NCBI GenBank assembly: GCA_001687465.1
Contig: LVLI01000614.1
Span: 1-39,434, forward strand
Source: Halocafeteria seosinensis
Taxonomy: Eukaryota > Sar > Bigyra > Bicosoecida
Reading direction: 5' to 3'
DNA length: 39,434 nt
A program made the translations under genes and the position numbers. The notes under the pieces are model-generated. The model was not told the DNA's origin and made no database searches. It saw only the letters and a list, made by a program, of their open reading frames with translations. Below, piece by piece: positions 33,384-39,434 of the stretch (its first letter is position 1; each line of letters opens with the position of its first letter).

Positions 33384-36300
33384 CTAAGTTTCTTCACTGT
33401 CCCTACTCTCCACAGCAACACCCTGCTCCGCGTTCTCAGCGGGTTCTTCTTCTACCTTGTCTACATCAGTAGCAATGTACGCCCCACCACCATACATAGC
33501 CATGTTCTTCACTTTCCCTTGTTCCATGGCATGCAGACTCTGATGAACAACCTTGTTCGTGGTAGTATTCCGACGCACGCTGTAGGCACAATTGACAGCT
33601 GGAGTGAATTGAAACCCTGAAGGAATATGCTTCCCTTTGGCACTTTCTCTTTCTTCCCTCTTCTCGTTGTCTCTCTTGGCATCACCCTGGTTCTCCTCAT
33701 CCTGAGTTTTCGCCTCTTCTTCTTCAACCCCCTCTTCGTTCTCCTTGGTTTCTTCAGAGACCAAATCTTGGGATTCTTCTTTGGATTCTTCTTCGGTTTC
33801 TTCCGTCGCCTCTTCGCGATTTTCCTTAGTGGCATCCTTAGTATCGTCCGTACCTTGCATTTCAGCATCAAAATTACTATAGTCTTCGTCCGTTTTCTCT
33901 AACTGTGCAAGATCTTATTGAAACATCAACTCTATAGAATAATCTCGTGCAGACATTTTGTTAACTTACTAGACCATACAAGTAGTCAAGCGTCTTAGGG
34001 GTTATCCAGCGATATGAACCTTTGAGACCTCTCTCCTCGAGCCATTTTTCCAGGCTCTCTCGCTTCATAGGACGAAATGCGATAGAGTCTTCTTCTCTGT
34101 AGGACCAATACCGTAGCATCCACAAACATGAGGCAGATATAAGAATTTCACGAGAAGACGTACGAGGGGTCGAGTTCCTCTTGAAGCGTTTCAATCTTCT
34201 TCACCTCATTGTTGGTCTCCCATAAATCGTCAAAGAAGACATACCTGCTTGTCCATTGGAATCCAACATGTACATGACACCACTGTGCAATCCACGATAG
34301 ATGCGCAAAGTCTTACCAGATGGCAGCACAAGGATGCTTATTTACCCACCCCATTTTATTCATCAGGTAATCAAGTCCCTCTTTGTGTCTCCGGGGAATT
34401 TGTTTCACTCTCTCCCGAGCTTCGAAGTTCTTAAAGTAGGCTTCTATTTCTTCACGAGTTGCTGTGTCGTTGTCGTAGATGTGCAGCCAAAAGGCAGAGC
34501 TCAAAACACTTTCGTCTTCGCAACGTTTCTTCAATAGTTTTTCGCGATAGGTTTTTACTTTATTTTGCCATCTTCGCAAACCCTCTGGCCATATTTTGTT
34601 GTTCGGGTGATTATTAAATAACTGACGGAGGGCATCGCACTCCTTGAACCTGTGACACAAGGCATAAGTAGTCGTACCAAGATGTTCAAGATAGCATGGT
34701 CAATACCAACACGCCATACTCGTTGTTGATGCCGAGCTCTTCTCGGGTTAACGTAGCTGTCGTGTTGATTGTGTGTCTCTGGCCAGTTGAGGGAGCGACG
34801 GCAACTCCTGTACCATCCGTGAGTTTCAGTGTCAGTTTAAACCCTGATTGCATCTCCAGGTCATAGTTCATCCCGATGGCTAGGTGTCCTTTAGAGTAAG
34901 TGATTAGAACGTTCACTGTAGCGTATTTCTGCCTGGTATGAGTATTTCCCTTTGAATCCTTATAGGTTTCTGTTCCGTCGGGAACACGATGTTGCTCCCA
35001 CCGCTGCAAGTGGTACGTCAGAGTGGGACCGTAACTAAGGTCGGCAGCACAGAGCCCTCGAAGCTTCTCTCGAACAAGTCGTCTTCGTTTAGTCTCCCGG
35101 CTGTCGTTTTGTTCCAGCAACTTGTGCGTACAGTCTGGGCGCGCACGCAAAGTACATGTGAGATACATGGCATTGCGGTACAGATCTTCCATTCGCTCTC
35201 TACGAACCTTCCCAAATAAAAGTATAGTCATCACTATCATCGTAAACCATCACAGCGTGAAACGGGTACGCCACGACATACATTTTTCCAAAGCAGGTTT
35301 TACTGTCGAGATGTCCGTCATGGCTGACCTGCATGTGTACACGATTAAAACAATGCGGGTGCCCACAGGCTGTCCAGCTGCAATTTCATGAGAGCCTTAC
35401 AGCGTTATAATACACGTCCACTCCTTCGAATTCCTTCATTAGACGCTCGCGGACTTTATTCTTTCCTTCATCAGCCGCATTTTTCCAATGCTCTAGCACC
35501 CTGTGCTTACCAACATCTCTGGCCTTGTTCTGCATATCACTCAATCGCTTGGCGTAAATTTCTCCTTCCTTCATTAACACCGCTTCCCAAAAGGGATGCC
35601 ACACACGACGTTTCAATTCAGAACCGATGTCCCAATTGGGGATGATGCGGCTAGCCGGACCAGTTACCCTGCAAACAGTGTCACTAAATTGCAATTGGCC
35701 AGTGATGCGCTTCACAACAGACCGAACGGCAGCCAGTCCCCACAACAGAGAGAGGATCATTATAAGCGCATTGATCCCGTTTACTATCATCACCAACGTC
35801 GACATGGTTGCAGCCCCGCCAAGCTGCGAAAGGAAGCTGAAAAGCACGGTCAGAACACTGGTGATTCTTCCTGAACCGTCTAAAACATCATCTGTGTAAA
35901 GAAACCAGCACACCCTGCTTCTTGAACGGAATACTGTATTGCACCTCACTCAAAGTATGACAGCCATACCTGTTGGATCCAGGAATGGTGTTGAGTAGAA
36001 GCAGAATGCCGCTAGCAGCCCCAGAACTACCATGCTTATAATTGACTGCCCGCCAGGATTGGAGAACCAGATAATTGCTGGTAAAATTAATATAAATTTC
36101 ATACCCATGACCCAGACTTTATAGAACGCCCATTTTCTCTCATATCCGTTGTATCTGAAAATGCAAACAAATACGAAGTTATGAACATAGGCTTTCACTT
36201 TAGGATTCTCGTTTACAGCAACACCTACAAGCTCAAATAAGGGCTACTTAATTGGTTTGGATCATTTCTAAGGTCTTCTCGATACCTGCGAACAGGAATC

Positions 36301-37528
36301 AGGAATCATATCTCGCGTATCAGGTAGCGGACGTTCCTACAGTGAGCCCTTACCGGTTATCAGTGTACTCTACGAGATGACCCTCTTCATCGTAGCATTT
36401 GTCTGGGTCTTCTCGACTTCCATACGGTTTGTTCTTCATAATTAGCCAGGCGCAGTAAAACGGGAAGGCTACAGTAAAGATGATACCTACAATGATCGCC
36501 ACGAATCTCACCGTGCTGTATCGTTCTGCAAGGCTCATAGCCGGTGATAAGTGCTTGCTTGGAGCAAGCAGGGGACAAAAAAAAAAAATTCCTAGCATAC
36601 CCCATTTAGTGCAATCACAATTTTCAAAGTTAACTTTGTCGCCACCGTTTTCATCGTTAATTATTTCGGAATCTGTCAATCCTCTGTTTAACGCGTCGGC
36701 GAGAGATTGGCACCCAGCACTAGCTGTAATGACTTCAGGAACAGCTAGATAGTCTTCCTGGACCAATATCTGTAAAACCCGAAACACATAATTTTAAAAC
36801 ACAAGCTGCGACCAGCTCTTCTAGGGACTCCTTACGCGAATCATCCGAGGACCACACCGAATTGCTTCAGCCAGACCTCGGGAAACGGGGAGATAGAGTG
36901 ATGTCGCAGCCAGCAAGGTATATTGAATGAACAACACTTTGTACTTTTCTCCCTCTTTTCGTTGGTCCCATTTAACTACTTCATGTCCCTGCATATTCAA
37001 CACTTAGATGTACTGTACTGTGTCTTCAGAATCAGTGAGACCGCATCGTACCTGACGAATTTCATCCGGGTTCAACTTCCGAGACATGCAATAGAAAATC
37101 AGAATGGCAATCACCAACAGTATAGCCAATATGGTCAATAAGGCGATGATGTGGAATGGATTGATGCCCTCGTACACCATGGTCAGATCGATAGAAACCA
37201 GTCCGAAAACCCTGCCAAACGTCTTCCGAGCCAGTTCCAACCCCTCACTGGCGATTCCCGAGAAGAACAAAGCCACAGTTTGAGCAAAGTCTCTCACAAT
37301 ATCGAACTTGAGTAAGTTAGCCAGAAAACCCCCGAGCCCAGCAGCCACCAGGAATGCTGCTTTGATCGCTTTGCGGCTCTGTTTGTACGCTGCAGGTGCC
37401 TGTGAAGCCAGCAGTGGTATGGGTAAAATCCCGTCTATGATCGCAATTTTAGCGTATACACTCCTTACATTCACTTTCCCCAATGCCGCTTGGCCAGATG
37501 CCAATGGTGAATCAAAAAATTTAGACAT
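33384..37528 (-). CDS. 13-exon polytopic membrane protein with acidic tail (about 1102 aa), unrecognised family
   Basis: Exons: 37528-37052, 36988-36836, 36769-36601, 36525-36354, 36285-36229, 36154-35970, 35891-35401, 35328-35208, 35134-34711, 34649-34317, 34244-34164, 34096-33970, 33902-33384. The 12 introns are 61-78 nt, and two start with GTT. About seven hydrophobic helices fill the first half: IIALLTILAILLVIAILIF, VLFIQYTLLAATSLYLPVSR, FVAIIVGIIFTVAFPFYCAW, FILILPAIIWF, SMVVLGLLAAFCFYS, ITSVLTVLFSFLSQL and ALIMILSLLWGLAAV. The second half is cytosolic-looking, with charged helices and a block EKWLEERGLKGSYRW. The tail is very Glu-rich, then closes with a less acidic stretch (VVHQSLHAMEQGKVKN). 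The LYLPVSR and LYNGYERKW blocks recall the C-terminal multi-TM module of some large protist surface proteins; that is memory-based and weak. The 5' end is uncertain: a Cys-rich hydrophobic frame just upstream may be missing exons. Confidence 0.6.
36526..36600 (-). other. In-frame intron with T12 tract and hairpin
   Basis: The third intron of the 13-exon membrane gene is 75 nt, a multiple of three, and has no stop in frame, so retention would insert 25 mostly hydrophobic residues (LGIFFFCPLLAPS core). It contains twelve consecutive T and an eight-base perfect hairpin (36552-36559 with 36563-36570, loop of three). Splicing is favoured because it restores KWERYSTVRF directly before a TM helix and the ends are GTATGC..TTGCAG. 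Confidence 0.55.
37145..37243. repeat. 99-bp inverted repeat, arm 1 (inside exon 1)
   Basis: This part of exon 1 of the membrane gene encodes GLELARKTFGRVFGLVSIDL and onward. It recurs in the opposite orientation at 38561-38659 with 97 of 99 bases identical. Both differences fall in adjacent bases changing Ala to Thr. Confidence 0.9.
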
Positions 37529-38027
37529 TTTTCTTGGCCTTCACTGCAAACAATGCCAAAATCCGCAGTATTGATCCTGCGGTTGGCCAACGGTATCCAC
37601 GTTTGTGTATGGTGGATAAATAGCTATTCCAGCTCAAGCGAAAATGCACAACAGTGAAGAGCACAAAGATCTTCTTCAGGAAAATTGTAGCAACCCACAA
37701 TACACCCTTAAAAGTAAGCGTACAGCAAATACCGTTGTACGGCAGCCTACACTCGCGGCGGAAAATATCCAAGCCACTCTCCCTGCACTTCACTTGCAAA
37801 TCGGGCTAGGAAACGCAAGTAACCATGAGTGATAGTGTATCAACCACAGCTACAAAGAAATTGATAATGCGGGGAGCTTCAAATAGAAGAAGCTTCCAAG
37901 GTCTTCAATTCTTCTTCCATGTTCTATACTGAGCGTGTGTAGGCGTGTAATGAATAATTTATTGTGGCGAATCATCATCAATAATACACCCAGCCATCAC
38001 ACACACATGTAGCCGTGCCCGTTACCT
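37529..38027. other. Upstream region of the 13-exon gene, possible unplaced 5' exon
   Basis: A minus-strand open frame at 37799-37521 reads CRESGLDIFRRECRLPYNG, a Cys-rich piece, then the hydrophobic KGVLWVATIFLKKIFVLF. It overlaps the proposed ATG at 37528 in another frame. This could be a true upstream exon giving a Cys-rich ectodomain and an extra TM, or decayed sequence. In the reading frame of the called gene, a TGA stands just before the ATG, so a simple extension is blocked and an intron would be required. I therefore left it out of the coding call. Confidence 0.35.
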
Positions 38028-38133
38028 AATCGCCATGTTCTTTGCCTTGCCTTGCTCCATCGCCTGCAGACTTTGATGAACAACTTTGCCCGTGAGGGGG
38101 GGGGGTCCGATGCACAGCATAGGCACAATGTGG

Positions 38134-38162
38134 GTATTGGTATTGCTCCTACTGGAAGACGT
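38134..38162. repeat. 29-bp direct repeat, copy 1
   Basis: Begins GTATTGGTATTGCTCC and ends GGAAGACGT. It is repeated at 38347-38375 with a single T/C difference. This copy lies in a 40-bp insertion (38130-38169) flanked by GGCACAAT on both sides (38122-38129 and 38170-38177), inside the decayed paralogue. Confidence 0.75.
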
Positions 38163-38346
38163 GTCACGTGGCACAATTGACAGCCGGGCTGAGATGGAAT
38201 TGACGAGGAATACTGTATGCTTCAATTTGGCGGCTTCCAAATTACGATAGTCCTCATTTGTTTTCTCTTACTGTGCAAGATCTACTGTATGCAATTTCAA
38301 TCCTCCATAGCCATTTACTTACCAAACCGTACCGGTAGTCAAGTGT

Positions 38347-38375
38347 GTATTGGTATTGCTCCTACCGGAAGACGT
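38347..38375. repeat. 29-bp direct repeat, copy 2
   Basis: Second copy of the unit at 38134, differing at one base. It starts exactly where similarity to the functional gene ends at about 38345, so it marks a rearrangement junction. Confidence 0.75.
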
Positions 38376-38560
38376 TTTTGCTACAGGCTACGCTAAGCCG
38401 TGTGAGGGGTGAACCCTACCCGGAACCGGTCCAACATCTTCACGTCGTGGCGCATCAACGTGACTGACAGTTTGCCGTCATCAGCTTGCGGACGTTCCGC
38501 ATCTCCCTTGTTCCCCAGCGGGAGCCCGGTGCTTTCCTGGCAATTGTCTTCCTCGAAGCC

Positions 38561-38659
38561 GGGTTGGAACTCACTCGGAAGACGTTTGGCAGGGTTTTCG
38601 GACTGGTTTCTATCGATCTGACCATGGTGTACGAGGGCATCAATCCATTCCACATCATC
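38561..38659. repeat. 99-bp inverted repeat, arm 2 (displaced exon-1 fragment)
   Basis: A near-identical, opposite-strand copy of 37145-37243. The open frame stops soon after, so it is not an expressed exon by itself. The high identity implies a recent event or ongoing gene conversion between the arms. Confidence 0.85.
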
Positions 38660-38660
38660 A

Positions 38661-39269
38661 CTTCATTTTAGGTCATAGCTATGTTAACATGCTCACGTAA
38701 GTATCTTTTATGATCTATCGGCTTCAGGTATATCGAACCTGGAATTGTGGAGAGCACGTACTGTTGTCATGGGGTTTACATGTATTACAGACTTCCCCAT
38801 GCGGATGTACCGAGGGACGTAACGAAGACGATTACCGAAGTTCGGGTTTGCGTCCAACCGCTGGTGGGCCATCAGTCACATTTTCGTCGTCTTCCCCTAT
38901 ACCTATGGTACGTGATAGTACACTGCTCTTCCCGACGCTCCGAGCCACACGCACAGCTATCTGTCACATTTGTGTGTGCGCACAGCTTGCGATGCCAAAT
39001 GGGTCCGGGTAAAAAATGGCGATGGCCAAAAATGGATCTCATTCCACAACTAGTATGGCAACGTGCGGGTACCACCATTCGATAGATAATATCATTGCGA
39101 TTCCAACTATGTCATTGTACGTCTCACAAGGGGAAAGGTCATCAGAAGAAATGGGAGGTGAGCCAGCTCTTAACAGAATGCTGTATCACTAGATACGAAA
39201 GTTACTATATGTTTGCCACTTACAGGAGTACAATGGAGATGTTTCATTCAAGATTGACGAAGCCTTTAA
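38661..39269. other. Rearranged region before the chromodomain fragment
   Basis: No intact gene can be supported. Several short plus-strand frames (for example one reading KKWRWPKMDLIPQL, and HCDSNYVIVRLTRGKVIRR) are separated by possible splice sites such as GTACGTGATAG..GCACAG and GTGAGC..TTACAG. They could be exons of a partial gene or the decayed remains of a retroelement. I could not link them to a family. Confidence 0.4.
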
Positions 39270-39434
39270 GTCGGAAGACACTGCTGTATCGACTTCAGGC
39301 TCCACGACAAGCGGATCCTCGTCCACTGGAAGGGCTACCCAGAGGCAGCACGGACGTGGGAACCGGCTTCGTGGCTTCAGAAAGACCTGGGTAGCTGCAC
39401 CTTCTTCGATCTCGAGCAGGAGATGTACTTTAAT
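39270..39434 (+). mobile_element. Chromodomain fragment, probably of a Ty3/Gypsy chromovirus (runs off the window)
   Basis: The frame opens after a TAA and reads RILVHWKGYPEAARTWEPAS, followed by a W-L pattern and an acidic end. This is the core of a chromodomain (consensus YLVKWKGY..E.TWEP). In chromoviruses this domain sits at the end of the integrase. The upstream half of the domain is not in the same frame: an adjacent frame reads DVSFKIDEAFKSEDT, so a frameshift or splice is needed. No reverse transcriptase, integrase core or LTR is visible in the window. A host chromodomain protein remains possible. Confidence 0.55.

Larger units (their letters stand above)
38028..38560 (-). pseudogene. 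Decayed partial paralogue of the 13-exon membrane gene
   Basis: Three blocks match the functional gene on the same strand and in the same order. At 38028-38192 lies the end of the last exon (VVHQSLQAMEQGKAKNMA against VVHQSLHAMEQGKVKNMA). At about 38215-38345 lie the start of the last exon, the whole preceding intron and the end of the exon before it. At about 38393-38520 a frame reading DDGKLSVTLMRHDVKM resembles the ninth exon (KGHLAIGMNYDLEM). The Glu-rich segment is missing. A run of ten G (38096-38105) and a 40-bp insertion break the frame. The retained intron shows a DNA-level duplication, not a retrocopy. Identity is clearly lower than in the 99-bp inverted copy, so this is older. Confidence 0.7.

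Noticed and set aside
33627-33902. Plus-strand hydrophobic 91-residue frame rich in Phe and Leu
   Set aside because: It is the complement of Glu codons in the acidic tail exon of the minus-strand gene.
37521-37799. In-frame TGA before the membrane gene's ATG as a recoded codon
   Set aside because: No evidence for stop recoding elsewhere in the window; an unplaced intron or a true start at 37528 is simpler.
1-39434. CRISPR arrays, tRNA/rRNA genes, bacterial operons or phage genes
   Set aside because: No spaced repeat arrays or cloverleaf genes were noticed, and the spliceosomal introns and gene content are eukaryotic.

Overview
This is a compact stretch of eukaryotic nuclear DNA. The evidence is spliceosomal introns of about 58-103 nt with GT..AG ends, usually GTAAGT, GTATGT or GTACGT. 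They interrupt genes for a mitochondrial import factor, a pre-rRNA processing factor, autophagy proteins and a voltage-gated channel. Genes mix very long uninterrupted exons (up to about 7 kb) with many-exon genes. Gene 3' ends can lie 3 or 13 bases apart. The content (ATG11/FIP200-like and ATG13 proteins, a giant Sfi1-like centrin-binding protein, an EF-hand two-domain cation channel) fits a free-living unicellular alga or other protist. I cannot name the lineage. I saw no tRNA, rRNA, CRISPR or bacterial-type features.

Layout: 802-3855 (+) ATG11/FIP200-like autophagy scaffold; 3859-9651 (-) Sfi1-like protein, tail to tail with it; 10046-12342 (+) SAM50/TOB55, six exons; 12435-12739 (-) a 77-residue two-exon Cys-rich membrane protein; 13182-21424 (-) a 2703-residue two-pore-channel-like protein carrying two large extracellular regions on its N-terminal side; 21985-28645 (+) RRP5; 28659-30789 (-) ETF-ubiquinone oxidoreductase, tail to tail with RRP5; 31234-33083 (+) ATG13; 33384-37528 (-) a 13-exon polytopic membrane protein with an acidic tail, family not recognised. 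The last 1.9 kb is rearranged and decayed: a broken partial paralogue of the 13-exon gene, a 99-bp near-identical inverted copy of part of its first exon, short direct repeats, and a chromodomain fragment of the kind found in Ty3/Gypsy chromoviruses at the window edge.

Functionally, most genes are unrelated housekeeping functions: autophagy initiation (ATG11-like and ATG13 are partners in the same kinase complex), centrin-based cytoskeleton, mitochondrial outer-membrane assembly, mitochondrial electron transfer and ribosome biogenesis. The most unusual object is the channel. It looks like an EF-hand two-pore channel fused to a four-TM module with two ectodomains of roughly 500 and 750 residues, suggesting a directly ligand-gated, calcium- and voltage-responsive cation channel. 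Three head-to-head intergenic regions (SFI1/SAM50, channel/RRP5, ETFDH/ATG13) each contain GC-rich perfect inverted repeats. Exon boundaries below were worked out by hand from splice sites and reading-frame continuity; the phases sum correctly for every gene.
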